From Acridotheres tristis (Eukaryota > Chordata > Aves > Passeriformes > Sturnidae), in the NCBI GenBank assembly GCA_037013685.1, contig CM072892.1, positions 19,225,501-19,289,500 on the forward strand: a stretch of DNA of 64,000 bases, given 5' to 3'. The position numbers and the translations under genes are program-made. The notes under the pieces were generated by a model. The model worked only from the letters and a program-made list of their open reading frames with translations, was not told the origin of the DNA and made no database searches. Below, piece by piece: positions 13,263 through 26,134 of this stretch (within the stretch, counting starts at the first letter, position 1; every line of letters starts with the position of its first letter).

Positions 13263-13602
13263 TTTTCAGCCTGGAAAAGAGAAGGCTCCAGAGTGACCTA
13301 GCTGTGGCCTTCCAGTACCTGAAGGGAGCCTACAAAAAAGATTAAGACAGACTTTTTATGGTCTTTTGAATATAATAATAGGTCAAGGAGGACTGGTTTA
13401 AAATTGAAAGACAATAGGTTTAGAATAGATATTAGGGAAAAATTCTTTATTGTTTGGATGGTGAGGCATTGGAACATGTTTTCCAGAGAAGCTGTCAATG
13501 GCCCATCCGTGGAAGTGTTCAAGGCCGGGTTGGATGGGGTTTGGAGCCACCTGGTCTAGTGAATATTATCCTTCACTCAGAATGTTCTATGATTTTATGA
13601 TA
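13263..13602 (+). mobile_element. CR1 LINE fragment, 3' part, antisense to the host gene
   Basis: Runs from 'ttttcagcctggaaaagaga' through 'ccttccagtacctgaaggga', 'ggtgaggcattggaacatg', 'gtgttcaaggccgggttgga' to 'gttctatgattttatga', the order of the CR1 ORF2 end and 3' terminus. Indels disrupt the frame. Confidence 0.95.
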
Positions 13603-14638
13603 TTAAAAGCTCATGGTTATTTTATTTAGGGGTGGGATTTTACTCTAAGTTGGACTAAAGAAGAGATGTACACCTTTCAGTAACTCACTTTCAATATACA
13701 AATACTGAGACATACCTGTGTTCTGTCTCTGCTAATTTACTAAATAAACTAAGTGCAGGAGATTCTTGACCAGACACAGGTAAACACTGAAATGAGCTGT
13801 CTTCTCCCTCTGTTTGCTGTTAGTAACAGTGGATATAGGACTGATCAAGATGTAAGTCAGACTCTGCAAATGGATTCAGTTCACAAAAAAAACCAAAGTT
13901 GTGGTTTTTTTACTCACTAAAAATGTAAACCAAATATAATCATAAGACATAGAAATATCACATTTTTTAAATTATGTTATTTGCTTGAATGACTTTTTTG
14001 TTGTTGTTTTTCCAAAGGCCACCCTGCTTGGCACTCAAAAAGGTTTTAATTTTAGGAAAAAAAAAACTTCCATAGGTCCATATTCCACTTCACTCCTTTT
14101 ACTTCTGAGGGCGTATTAAGACTCCCAAAGAAAAACATTTACTTATAACTAACTGAAACAAGCACTAGTAGTTTTAACTCTGATAGACTACAAGACAAAA
14201 TTAAAAACTCAAATTTTACTGCATCAGTAGCAAGAGAAATGTTGGTGATTAATTTAATTTTGTATGTTCAGTGAAACAGATAAAGAATCAAAAGTATAAA
14301 AAGCAAAGACATAGTGTAATTCTATACTCTGTCCCAAGTATTTTAAAAGTTGTCACATATAAGGGTTAGTTTAAATCTGTTGATTAAACAAATACACACA
14401 GGAAATATCCATATATATAAATCCATGCATATGTGGCAATAACCAAACATACACAAGTATTTAGGTATGTCTGTGTATTCATAAAGAAGGTGCAAGAGAA
14501 GGCAAAGGGGGCTTGCAATTGTGTGTTGTTGTCCCTTGATAAATGAAAGTCTAAATGCCTGTTGAGTCCCGGTTCCGACAGCAAAGATTCTCCCACTGGC
14601 CAGGTAGGCTTCTGCAGCAGAAAGGTGTCAGTCTTACC

Positions 14639-14674
14639 TTCTTTACTGGATGTGGTTCCAAGAAACTGGCAATC
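14639..14674 (-). CDS. Candidate exon 22 (12 codons)
   Basis: A small exon with two textbook sites: acceptor taattgctcttcctcag and donor AAGAAG|GTAAGA. Phase 0 to 0 reads IASFLEPHPVKK, joining exons 21 and 23. Confidence 0.78.
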
Positions 14675-17600
14675 TGAGGAAGAGCAATTAGACACTCAGA
14701 ACCGCCCACATTTCACTGAATTTCACTCAGGTGCCCTTACCCTGACTTCTTGTTGACCTTTGCAAATCATACCAGAAAAAAGGGGAAGAGATGAGACTAG
14801 AACAAAAAAAAGCTGGCAGTTTTTCATGTTTTGGGTTTGTTTTCCAAATGTGTATGAATATTTCAAACAAATGAGAAAAATATAGTACATGTTGTTTTTG
14901 ATGCAGAAACATCATCTTTTGAGGGAGTTAACTGTAATGTTATCCATGGATATAGCTCAATCAACGAATGTGTGAATGGTTACAGTCTTGTTAGTCATGT
15001 CATATGCTTCTCATCTTTGGAAAGTCCCTCTCCCTCTGCAGACCATGATAGATTGGTCTGTCACACTTGCTAGTCTGCATTGCAGTGATCTTGCTTCCTA
15101 CCTTCATCTTTCCTCTTCTACCCTTTCCCTCCCTCCTCAAGCCATTTCCATTTGACTTTCATGGCAGTCATTCATTGTATCAGCAGGTCCTCTTTAATCA
15201 GAGAACTGTTTCCATCTGAAATAGCTGGTTAAATCACTGAGGGTCCATTAAGTGAATTATTTCAAGCTCTTGCCCCTTTCACAAATCTGCCCCTAAAGCA
15301 ACACAACAAGTAATAAATTTGAAGCACTCTCAGTATGGTGAGGGAAGCAGAGTGCACTTTACAACTAGCAATTAGCCTTAGGGCTTCAGGTATTTTTCTT
15401 TTCTCACCACAAATGAACTCACTTGGGTCTTTAATATTTTTTTGTTTGTTTTTTTGGTTTTTAAAGGAAAATACAGGCCTTGTCCAGGGTTGAGTGTCTG
15501 AGACTGCTCGCATGTCTTTAATATTCTATTCCCTGGTTTATAACATCCTAATATGTGGTGATATTCTGAAACATTTTCTATTCACTCAGTGACAGGAAAT
15601 TATAATCCAACAATGCCAAATATCAAGTAGATTCAATCATCTCCATAAACATCTCTATAAAAATGTTTTCTCCTACCCACTGAGTTCACATAGTTTTAGA
15701 TAATGCATGGGAGCATAGGACAGGTATGTACAAGGTGGTTTAGAAAATTAATCACCCTGTTATTTTAATAAGTAATAGGATTTTTGTGCTGTAAGCATAG
15801 TGACAGCAGTCATAATAACACCTAGGAGTATGTGAAAGAAAATCCTTTTTACCTGTACAGTGTCATACAGTTAAGATGCTTGATCTCAAAAAGTAAAATG
15901 CAGAAAGAATCATAGACCAGTTTCTTCTCTATTCAGTATATCACGCCATGTGCAAAATCTAGGTTACTTCACTATCTTCTTGCTTGGCATTCAGATTTGT
16001 CATTCTTTTTACCCTTTTTAATGGAACTTACTTTGAAATTTTATTACCCATCTCACCAAATTTCTATCTGCTTTCCCCTTTCCTCTTTCCCAATTTTCTT
16101 TTTTTCCTCCCTTGAGACTATGCATGTGGGAAGAATTTTTTAATCTCTCTTTCAGCTTTATCTTGTAGTACTTTTTTATTTTCTGGTTTTACTTTTTTCG
16201 CCTGCTAAATTTATATGACTTGTGATACAGCTTTTATCAGTCTCACACGTACTGTTGCTATTCCTTGTACTTGATCATCTGCTTATATGTCATCAAGTGC
16301 ACCATGTGCTCTTGGCAGAACATCTGCAATTACTAGATAGTTTCTCATCTGAAAATGCAGGGTGTTACCATCACTGATATAATTGAAGTGAGCTATGGTT
16401 ATGGACTGTGATTAGGTGTTTTTTTCTGTGACAGAGACTATAAGGAGAACAAGAAATGCGGCCCTGCAGTTTTATGAAAAGACAGAAGGGTTTTTAGCAA
16501 GGCTCAGCCAAGCGTAGAGCAGGCATAATGTGCTAGAGACTTCAAATTTTGTTGTCATCAGAGGCGAAGCTGTCCATATAAATGAGACAGAAAGGAATTT
16601 GATTTGGCATCATGGTTAGTACTTGGTTGTGCAATAAAGGTAAATAGAAAAGTGACTGTTAATTTAGCAGGTATTCCTCACAGTTGACAGTGATTTATTT
16701 AGAGAAATATTGCTCAATCTCAAATAAAATTGTGGTTTAGGGAATACAGATGCTTCTCTCTACTCATACTGGAAGTCAGTAGCCATGGCCACTTTTCCTA
16801 AGTGGGATTACTATTTTTTGGCAGATTGTGCTATTATTGTTTTCCTTTATTACCAAAGAAGCTGTGGAATTTAGTAATTGGTAAATGCCTCTTAGATGAT
16901 AGCTATAGATACTGTTTTAAACAAAATAAAGTTAGAAATATATAGCAGCTAAGCAAAGATCAATCTGAATGTTCTCAACACCAAACAATTTCAGATTTCA
17001 GAAAGGATTTTTGCAAATCAGCCTTGGTATAACTGAAAGAGATTAAAAAACTGTCTAAAAATTTTTCAGAAGTTTGGCTTGCTGTTGTCCCATAACACAG
17101 GTAAATTCAAATCACTGCTGCCATTGTAAGGTCTGCTGTGTCCAAGAATTATTATATATATGTGTGAATATACCTAAAATATACAAATCACTGCTTTGAC
17201 TAACTCAAGTAACTATTTACAATGGCAAAGTTTTTGCATTTGTTTGACAGTGAAGCCCATGTACATCATGTAGTTTTGCCTCTGAAAATTTTGCCTAAAA
17301 ATTGAAAAGAATAATGAGACAGTGGTAAGTCTGGAGCAACTTATCAGGAAAAGAAAAAAATAAAAGGATTGTGCTCTTTTTCATTTTTTGGCACTTAAAA
17401 TATCACTGAACCAGTTTGTCTGTACTCTTGTACCAAGAGTTTGTTTAGATTGGGGAAATTCTTAATGAATACCTGCTGCATCTGTCAAAACAACCATAGG
17501 TTTCATCCTAGATTACATCCTCCAAAAGTAGCACACAAAGTTTAGTTATTAAAGAGCCTTCATCTGTATGAGAGAGGAATTGTGCTGGGAAGAAAGAGAC

Positions 17601-19664
17601 TCACAGAAAGGCTCCCAGGAGGGCTCACAGAATTTCACTGAAGGGGTGATTAATTTTGTTTTTGAACGGTGTTTTGGATCCCTCTTTGAGTGTAAAAATG
17701 ACAATGGGGCACACAAGTGGTTGTCTGGCACTGATATATTTCTAATGTATGTTGATCCACAAGACAGATGAATTGCAGCAGACTTTTCTACACTCTTCCC
17801 AGTTATCACTAGCTATGGTTTAGCATGGCCCAGCCCACAGGTCTTCACTAAGCTTTCTTTCATTGTTATCTGGGTGGAAGTTCTCTGATGCTCTCAGCCC
17901 TGAGAGAACTCCCAGGTGGCTTTAAAGCTCCTACATCTCCCCAACATTAATTGTGACTTTCACAATTCTTTCTTTCTTCCATGCTAAGACTTTTTTCCCC
18001 TTATCTCAATTAGAAACTGCAAGTGGTAGGTGTGAGAGTAAAGAATTTCCTCTATGAACTCTTCAGCTTTTCTGTACCTACCTAAAACTCCTTGCCTTTT
18101 AGAAAGCTTGCTTTCTATGCCTTGCTTTTCATGCCTTTCTTTCCATCTCCTTTTTTCACCAATCTACTCCTTAAGAGCCCAATAAAGTTCTATTATTTAT
18201 ACTAGAATTGAAAAATACACTTGTAGTACTTATTTTCATCTTCTTATTGCCTTCTTTTCACTAGCTCCCTTTGATTTCTGCAACTACAGTGTTTGCAGGT
18301 CTGCCATGATTCAAGGCAATGATGTGGTACTATTCCACTTACCCAAGGTATCATCAAAAAGTTACTGTTTTCATTGCGTTTTCAAGCTAACATTTCTGTG
18401 TTCTACCACTGAAAATTCCAATTTCTAAATATCATTATGACAGAGGACCTGGCTTCTACTCAACTTGGAGTAATTACTCCTTGACTATGGAAAATTATTC
18501 ATTTGAATTCCCAGTGGATAAAGGAAATCCCCATCCATTGTTCTGAACAATGGCCTTAACAACCAACCAGTATAAAATAGCTATTCACTTAAAACTACTG
18601 AAAATCTGGAATATTTTATTGCTGCTGTATTTTCCTCAGTGCTGGTTAATTTCAGACCCAGCAGAGACTACAATTCATAGGGAAATGGACTGTTGCTTCC
18701 AGTCCACACGTTATAAAACAGTTACATTGCAATTGGCTCCTTTCTGCTGCTTCTATTCAAGACAGAATCCCAGAGGAACTACTCTCAAAAGAGGTGTTCT
18801 TAGGACAGAGAAGGGAGAGCAGTCAGACCTTTTGGTAGGAAATAGAGTCGATGTACCTAGTGTAATTTCTCAAGGTGAGATGTTCTAGGCATATGTCAGA
18901 AATAAAAATAAAAGCAGTGTTGACAATCTAGCTATTCATGCTAGAGGTATGCTCAAGTAGTGAATGACAATTATTACCAGCATTTGAATTAACAATGACA
19001 AAGTCCCAAAGGAGATTTCCTTGTTCTCTGTTTCTTTAAATTAAAAATGCCATTCAAGAGATGAGAAAAGGGCTTTGTTGGAGAAGAAAACATTTTAAAG
19101 AGTACAAAGCAGGTATAAAGACCTGTGGCTCACTTATGATATTTTTCTTGTCATTTCTAATCTTACTCAAGCAAGCACTGAAGTCAAAGTCAGTTCCTTA
19201 TGACTGCAGTTTGCCACGTCAGGGTCCCAAACCAGCTTAGATCCCCAGCACATTGTATAAAAAGGACATTCACTCTCTGAGAGCTCTCACTGAGTGTGCC
19301 CTGCTGTACAGAAAGGCTTTTGTCATTCATGGGCATCTCCTGATTAACCATCATGTCTAAGTTAGGGTAACAGATTGTAGATTTTTAACTCCTGAAAACC
19401 ACATGAACAGTGAGAATTTGAGGAATTCAGACATCAGATATCCTAAAACACCAGATCCTATTCTCTTGGTCTTACCAGAATAGACTGATAGACTGGTTAT
19501 ATTCAGGTAACACTAATATACATGCAATTAATCTACTCATGGAGAGTTTTGCTCTCCATAAGTCTTAAAAACAACTAATCTTAGCTACAAGAAAATTTTT
19601 GCTTTGTTGAGAGATAAAGGTCATTCACAAACAAAAGACCATCATACTGAGAAAAGGCCCTCAC
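14675..19664. other. Intron between exons 21 and 22
   Basis: AT-rich with pyrimidine-rich stretches (15985-16200 and 17960-18170). I see no mobile element or exon that fits. Confidence 0.5.
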
Positions 19665-19720
19665 CATGAGTCCCTCATTTTTGAACATTTCTGAATCATG
19701 CCAGATCCTTGTTCTCTTAA
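19665..19720 (-). CDS. Candidate exon 21 (18 codons plus 2 nt)
   Basis: Acceptor cttaatttccattacag and donor TCATG|GTGAGG are strong. Two frames are open; phase 1 to 0, KRTRIWHDSEMFKNEGLM, is the one that joins exon 22 without a stop. Confidence 0.78.
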
Positions 19721-20642
19721 CTGTAATGGAAATTAAGACATTAATTTTTACTGCCACTCTGCATATGTTTTCTCTCATCTGGTGTACTATGTAATAAACA
19801 GGTTTCCCTCAGACATTTCCCATTTGAAAGAAAAAAGTGGAGAAAAAATATCTTTTTCCCCCTTCAGGATCTTTATCTTTGTTAACACAACCTTACATTG
19901 TCCCCCTGAAGAACATAACATTGGTTTTGTTGTGTCCTGCAGGGCTTCCACATCCCCAGAATCCTAGGGCAATGGCAGTGGCAAGTTGGCACACAGTAGC
20001 AGAAATGTCATTTTTTAATTATACGGTCCTAAGGGAATCTATTATCTACTGCTGAGATGCTGAAATCAGACGATTTATCTTCAAGGCAGGGCTGTCTACA
20101 ATCTAGAATATATATCTCTTGTCACTGCAGAAAAAAGAATGAAAGGATGTTTTTATTTCTGGTGCCTTATGTTTTATAAATTTATTATTTTAAGTTTTGC
20201 AAGCAGATTTGTGGGGGCAGGGTGCTGAGGGGCAGGGTATAAACACGTCCCATTCTAATGCTTCTCCAGGTTCTCTTGATCTCCCTAGCAGATTTTCTAA
20301 GGTCAAAAGGGATCTAGCTGTCCTTCAGTCAGGATGTCATAGCCCTTCAGGGCAGGATGCCATACACATCCTAAAGGGCTCGTATGTCAATCCTAAACTA
20401 GCCTGCAAGATATTGTGCTGAGAATTCCAGGCACCTAAGCACTCAGAGCACTGTAAAAGTGAACATCAACAAAAGGCCCTGGCAACTTGTGTACCTTAAT
20501 TAACATAAATACTAACCTGTGCTTGACATTTCAGGATAGGTACCTGCAACAGTTTGAAATAATCTTTATTTCTTACACATTAGATATTGTCATTTGAATG
20601 AATAATGATATATCTATAATGTATATCTACCAGATTATTCAC
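19721..20642. other. Intron between exons 20 and 21
   Basis: Contains a quadruplex-type G cluster next to TATAAA (20213-20243). No mobile element seen. Confidence 0.5.
20213..20237 (+). other. Potential G-quadruplex followed by TATAAA
   Basis: G-runs of 5, 3, 4 and 3 with loops of 2, 6 and 2 nt, a canonical motif, abutting TATAAA at 20238-20243. Confidence 0.7.
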
Positions 20643-20766
20643 AATGACACTGAATTATTTCTCTTTCCTCCCTAAGGTATCGAAGTAAATCAAAGAGTTT
20701 AACGCATGTTGTTTGTATTTTTTGATCTGCAAAATTCATTACACAAGCTACTCTGTGAAGCAGGAT
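20643..20766 (-). CDS. Candidate exon 20 (41 codons)
   Basis: The frame LLHRVACVMNFADQKIQTT then CVKLFDLLRYLREEREII is clearly protein-like, resembling a HEAT/ARM-type helix pair (impression only). The acceptor aactgctggcagctcag is moderate; the frame is open for some 30 codons further upstream, so the exon may be longer. The donor CATT|GTGAAT is weak but the only one leaving in phase 1 before the stop. Confidence 0.65.
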
Positions 20767-22765
20767 CTGAGCTGCCAGCAGTTTGTATCTATTAATGAAG
20801 AGGTACATTCCAAGTACTTTTAACACAATCCCACTCAGGCATATTGTGAATTAATGCATGCTTTCGGTGTCCTATAAAAGTTTGCAAAAAATTGTAGAGG
20901 AGGACAGAGGGAAAGAAATATCTAATATCCCATCAAAACTGTAATTCTTGCATTGCCCTCTAGTGCACATATGACAGCATGACGTCCTTTTTTTTAAACT
21001 CTTCACATTGTAAATTATTAAATCAAACCTTTAATGTCATTTGATGGTTTGCTGCTTTTAATTTTGACAGAAAAATTATATACCGTTTGTTTGAAATACC
21101 TTGCCTTCACCAAACCCTTCTGGCAAATCTAAGAAACAGTTTGATTCATGTTGCTGGCAGAAATACACACCAGGTATTTACAAAACCTAATAAATATGAT
21201 TCCAAAGAATCTAGACCCAAAAAAATTCAGTCCTTCAAAACCACCTGAAATGAAGAATGTATAAATTAGAGGATACCTATATTCTTTATATGAGGGCAAA
21301 GTAAAGTCTTTAGTAGTATGTCATTGGTCTGCATACACTTACTTTTAAGAATCAACTGCCTCCCCAACATATAGAAAGATCACCATACACAAGAAGACAG
21401 GAACCTGCACAATAGTTGAAGTGGACAAAGAATTCACATACCAAGATGAAATATATTGTAAAATATTGTAGAGGCAAACATTTCAGCAGCTATGCATTCA
21501 AATAATACCTTGTTACTGAAGTGCTTAACCAGGAACAATCTCTGAGTTTCAGACCAACCATTTGTGGCTTTATGAATAAACTTAGCACCTGGATGGAATC
21601 AAGATTTGAATAGCAGAGGGAAAGAAATGAAGATACATGTCTTTAATTGCATGGTGTAAACAGGAAAGCATCTAGTATCCTTGTAGCATAGTGAAAGCAT
21701 GACTGCTGAAGGAGCTCATCAAGTAAATATATTCCTGACCTGTGTCCAGTGTTATATGCAGTTTGCCACTACCAAAGTCAAGAAAAAATTATACACCACT
21801 TTAATAATGTTAGTCTTTTATTATGATGTGACACTGTGCCATACTGATATTCTTACCTCTGCATTTGCATAGTAAGCTTTATTAAAGACAACTCTTGACA
21901 ATAAAATTCGTTCTTACATCTCCATGTAAAAGCAGGATACAGATATGCCTGGATTTACATCATTGTTTTGTATCAAGCTGTTCCTGTAGTAATACCAGTT
22001 CCTACCTCACCAATGTAATTTCTCAGGATTCTGATACTTTTGTTCCTAATGCTTCATGATTTTTTCAGGACCTGTATCCCAAAAAATGTAAAGTAATGAT
22101 AGCAAGGTTAGCATAGTTATAGTTCATCATAATCACAGGCTAGAAATAGTCAATTTCTAACTGAATACTTGAAGATATGTTGGCATACAGCTGTTAATGG
22201 ATCATGAGAGATAATGGAGATTTTGATCAATTTCCCTGTTCACAGCTTTGAAACAACCCTAGCAAGAAGCCAGAAATAAAAATCTTAGCATTGTCCTGCC
22301 TTCCAGGCACAGTCCTTTACCCACTGCTGTCTAGCCTTTGGTTTTCAATCCACAAACTTTTTCACAAGGCGGAAAATTGCCATCAAGCTAATATGAGACA
22401 GGCAAAGTGTTTTTATTTTAAAAACCAAATGAACGGTGTGTGATAGAACTTTCTATTTGGTTATCACAGAATGACTTCCTTACACTGACAGATATATCAC
22501 TACTTGTTTTAAAGTCTCTCGTTCTTTGGGCTTACAACATCATGCTCACAAAACCAGACTGTAATCACACTAGATTGCCACCAGATTTGTTCCCCATATT
22601 TCAGGGTTTCATTCTTAAGCCTGCCTCTACCACCCTAGGAAAAAAAGGGTAAAAGTAGAGAGACATCATGATTGGAAAATGGCCATGACTACAGAGCTGC
22701 TTTTTGCGTTGAGATGTTTAGTTTCACATGCCATTTATTTCACCTTTTTGTTCTGCATAACATAT

Positions 22766-23364
22766 TGTGTTGATTTTGACTGGGGCAGAGTTAATATTCT
22801 GCATAGTGGTTGGTATGGGGTCATGCTTTGGAGTTGTGCTGGAACCAGTGTTGAAAATTCAGGGATGTTTTAATCATAGCTGAGCAGCACTTATAGAGGG
22901 TCATGGCCTTTTCTGCTCCCTGCAGTATCCCACCATCGAGGCTGGGGGTGCACAAGGAATTGGGCAGAAACACAGCCAGGACAACTGACCCCAACTGACC
23001 AAAGAGTTATGCCAGACTTTATAACATCATGTGTAGTGTATAAAGCTGGGAGAAGAACCAAGAAGTGGGGAACATTTGGATTGATGGTGTGTATCTTCCC
23101 AAGTCACCAGGATGAGGCTCTGCCTTTGTGGGGATGGCCGAACACCTGCCTGCCTATGGGAAGTGGTGAATTAATTCCTTGGTTTGCTTTGCTTGAATGT
23201 GTGGCCTTTGATTTACTTTTTAAACTGTCTTTATCTCAACAGCTGAGTTTTTTCATTTTTCCTCTTCCAATTGACTCCTCAATCTGACCGCAGGGGTGGA
23301 GGCAGGGCGAGAGGAGTGAGTGGTGCTGTGGGGCTCAGTTGCTGGCTGGAGTTAAACTGTGACA
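22766..23364 (+). mobile_element. Solo LTR of a passerine endogenous retrovirus (TguLTR5-like)
   Basis: 599 bp from TGTGTTGATT to GTGACA (TG...CA). Flanks CATAT (22761-22765) and CATAC (23365-23369) form a 5-bp target duplication with one change. Inside, in order: 'gactggggcagagttaat', a TATAAA at 23039-23044, 'tgcctatgggaagtggtgaa', 'aaactgtctttatctcaac', and a purine-rich GC end. I recognise this layout from a songbird LTR family named TguLTR5; the name is from memory and needs a library check. No internal region. Antisense to the host gene. Confidence 0.85.
23039..23044 (+). promoter_or_regulatory. TATA box of the solo LTR
   Basis: TATAAA in the middle of the LTR, at the usual place for U3/R transition. 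Would drive antisense transcription of the host gene if active. Confidence 0.5.
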
Positions 23365-24081
23365 CATACAAGTAGCAGAAAAGATGTCATTGATTCGAGA
23401 TGTAGCTACTGCTCTCATTATCTTACGCAACTTTTTTCCTCTCTGCTTCAAAGGCCAGTACATTGCATGATCACTGGAAAAATCCTGTCCTGATCTTTTT
23501 TCTGGAAAATTATTTCAGTCTTCCAGACTCAGAGCATTCACACCTTGTAGCTCTATAAATTCCTTTTAAGCAGAGGGAGCTTATACCATTGAAGTGGAAA
23601 CTCAGCAACACTAGAAAACTGGAATGAAAAATTCTCAAAGAAGCCAATTAAAATTGAGAAGTCATAGTTCAATAATCTGAAATCATAATTTTTTCTTCAG
23701 AACAACCTGAATGGTTTGAAGTCTTCTGTGACTGATCATGAATGCATTAACAGCTAAGGTCTCGAGGGTTACTCATTTTTGTATACCTGTGTTGATGCTA
23801 GCTTTATTTTGGGTTGGTTTATTCTTTGGGAGGTTTTGCTGGCGGGAGAGTTATTGTTAGCTTGCTTGTCTTGGGGTTTCTTGTGTGTGCGTTTATTGTT
23901 TCTATTTTTTGTTTACTAATCTTCAAAATTCTATGGTTGCTTTCCCATCCACCCCAAACTTGGGCAAAGACTTGAAATACTGCTTTTTTTATTGTGAATC
24001 AAAAGGCTAACAATAAACATTCAGCCAGAACTTTTTCTTCTCTATTTCACAGACTGTGTTATGCCTACTAAATCTGAGCAA

Positions 24082-24600
24082 GTCACAGAATAAGTTGAAT
24101 TGGAAGGGACCCACAAGGATCATCGAGTCCAACTCCCAGCCCTGCACAGCACCATCTCAAGAGTCACACCATGAGCCCAAGAGCATTGTCCAAAGTTTTC
24201 TTGAACTCTCTCAGGTTTGGTGCTGTGACCACTGCCGTGGAGAGCCTGTTCCAGTGCCCAACCACCCTCTGGGTGAAAAACCTTTTCCTCATATCCAACC
24301 CAAACCTTCCCTGACATAACTTCAGGCCATTCCCTCGGTCAGCAGAGAGAAGAGATATATGCCTGCCCCTCCTCTTCCCCTCAGGAGGAAGCTGTAACTG
24401 CACTGAGGTCTCCTCTCAGTCTCATCTCCACCAGGCTGAACAGAAAAGGTGACCTCTGCCATTCCTTACGAGGTTTCTCCTCAGGACCCTTCACCATATT
24501 TTTTGCTCTTCTTTGGACACTCTCTCATAGCTTGATATTCTTCTCATATTGTAGTGACCAAAACTGCTCACAATATTCAAGGTGAAGCCACATATCTAAT
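24082..24600 (-). mobile_element. CR1 LINE fragment, 3' end
   Basis: Plus-strand text from 'cacagaataagttgaattgg' through 'gaagggacccacaaggatca', 'ccaactcccagccctgcaca', 'ctgttccagtgcccaaccac' to 'ctcacaatattcaaggtgaa' follows the avian CR1 3' end on the minus strand. Low divergence compared with the other copies suggests a younger insertion. Confidence 0.95.
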
Positions 24601-25420
24601 TGAAGCACTTAACTTTGCTACCTAAATTAGACTTCTGGCAACTTTATCTAGAAAAGACAAGCACTTTCTGTGAGTAGACCAGACCTTTCATATTCTGGAG
24701 TGATTTTAAAAGGAACATCAAATTTCCTTTGCTATTCCCTGACTTCTTTCCCTATCTATGTTTTCATTCCCTGTTTAATTTCAACCTGGGATATTCATGG
24801 ACCATAACCCAGATTTACAAGCTTTATCTGTGAGATGTTCAGAGGCCATAAGTTTATGTTATGTCATAGTTTTCTTTTTCTGAAATCCTCACACTTTGTG
24901 TTTCTTCTCATGAATGTAAAATATTGGCTTAAGAATGATAATAATGAAAAAAAATAATAATGACTTTTTGAATCATAGTGTTTCCCTCCACACTAACACT
25001 TTTATTCTACCACTATTCCTGCTGATGTATTCTTTTTTCCTCTAGAAATGGATTCTTGGCTAACTGATTTTGCTAATGTGTCTTTCACTGGCGTCCAAAT
25101 GTATTTGCTACAGCATGCTATGGGAAAGTAGCTTAAAAATGGTTTTTATTAATCTTTTCTTTTAAGCAACTGACCTAGTCAGGCCAAAATCAAAAGTGCT
25201 TGGCGTGAGGTTGACCTTAAACAAGGTGTTCCTCTTTATCCCGTTGAATAAATACCCATCTCTCATTAAAGATTACTGAAATGATTGGTTAAACTCATGT
25301 TGCAAAATAAGTTCCTGGTTAAATCATGCTCGACAAAAGCTAATGAAAAGATAAAAAAGTGAGAACTGTAAAAACGATGCACATAAGATCACACAACAAA
25401 AAAATATATGTGGTACATAC

Positions 25421-25557
25421 ACTGGATTTTCTGAGTGCTGGTATGATTCGAAGACAGAAAGGAGAAAGCATAGCCATAAACAAATTAATACTCCCTAAGA
25501 AAAACTGCTCAGTGACAGTGAGATCCACATAAACATCAGGATGAGACATTGTACTAA
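25421..25557 (-). CDS. Candidate exon 19 (45 codons)
   Basis: Acceptor caggatctcttttgcag and donor TCCAGT|GTATGT are both good. The 137-nt frame (phase 1 to 0) reads STMSHPDVYVDLTVTEQFF and then a hydrophobic stretch with NLFMAMLSPFCLRIIPAL. One of the most convincing exons. Confidence 0.83.
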
Positions 25558-26116
25558 CTGCAAAAGAGATCCTGATCTAATCCTAGGTGTTTACACACCA
25601 GCCCCTGTGGATATATGGAAGACAAAAAACCCTGAAAAAAAAAATCAGTCAATGTCTGTCAGGTTGTTTATGATTTGCACTGGAGCAAGGCAGACAGGAA
25701 ATTCCTCTGTAGGCTTTGTTTATTATGTACTCTTTTTCCTCTATGGAAGAGTCCATTCCCAGTTTTGCTCTTAGACAAATTTACCTTCTTAAGTAAGTTA
25801 TTTCATCTGTCAAGCTCCTACACAGTCATTGACATCTAATTATTCCAATTTTGCAAGGATGATGGCAAAACAAAAGAGATGATTGGTCCTGCAGAAAAAG
25901 CTTTGAGTTTGAGATTTTCTTTCATTTTATTTCTATCATTCTAGAAACCTGACAGTTAATGTATGTAGAAATATCATAGCGGTATCATACAGTCCTGACA
26001 GCATGCCCCTGCCATGTAAAAATTGTAATGTTGTATTATTTGCTTGACCCTATAAAGACCAGCAGTGCTTTTTTTGTTTTCTTTTTCCTTTCCCTTTTTT
26101 GTTTCTCTCCTTGCAC

Positions 26117-26134
26117 TTTTTTTTTTTTTTTTTT
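26117..26134. repeat. Poly(T)18
   Basis: Homopolymer within a longer pyrimidine-rich tract (26070-26134). Confidence 0.9.

Larger units (their letters stand above)
10393..14638. other. Intron between exons 22 and 23
   Basis: Contains a CR1 piece (13263-13602), a (TG)10 repeat (12681-12700) and a perfect 21-bp tandem duplication (11329-11370). Confidence 0.6.
20767..25420. other. Intron between exons 19 and 20
   Basis: Carries a solo LTR of passerine type (22766-23364, antisense to the gene) and a CR1 copy (24082-24600, sense). Elsewhere AT-rich. Confidence 0.6.
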
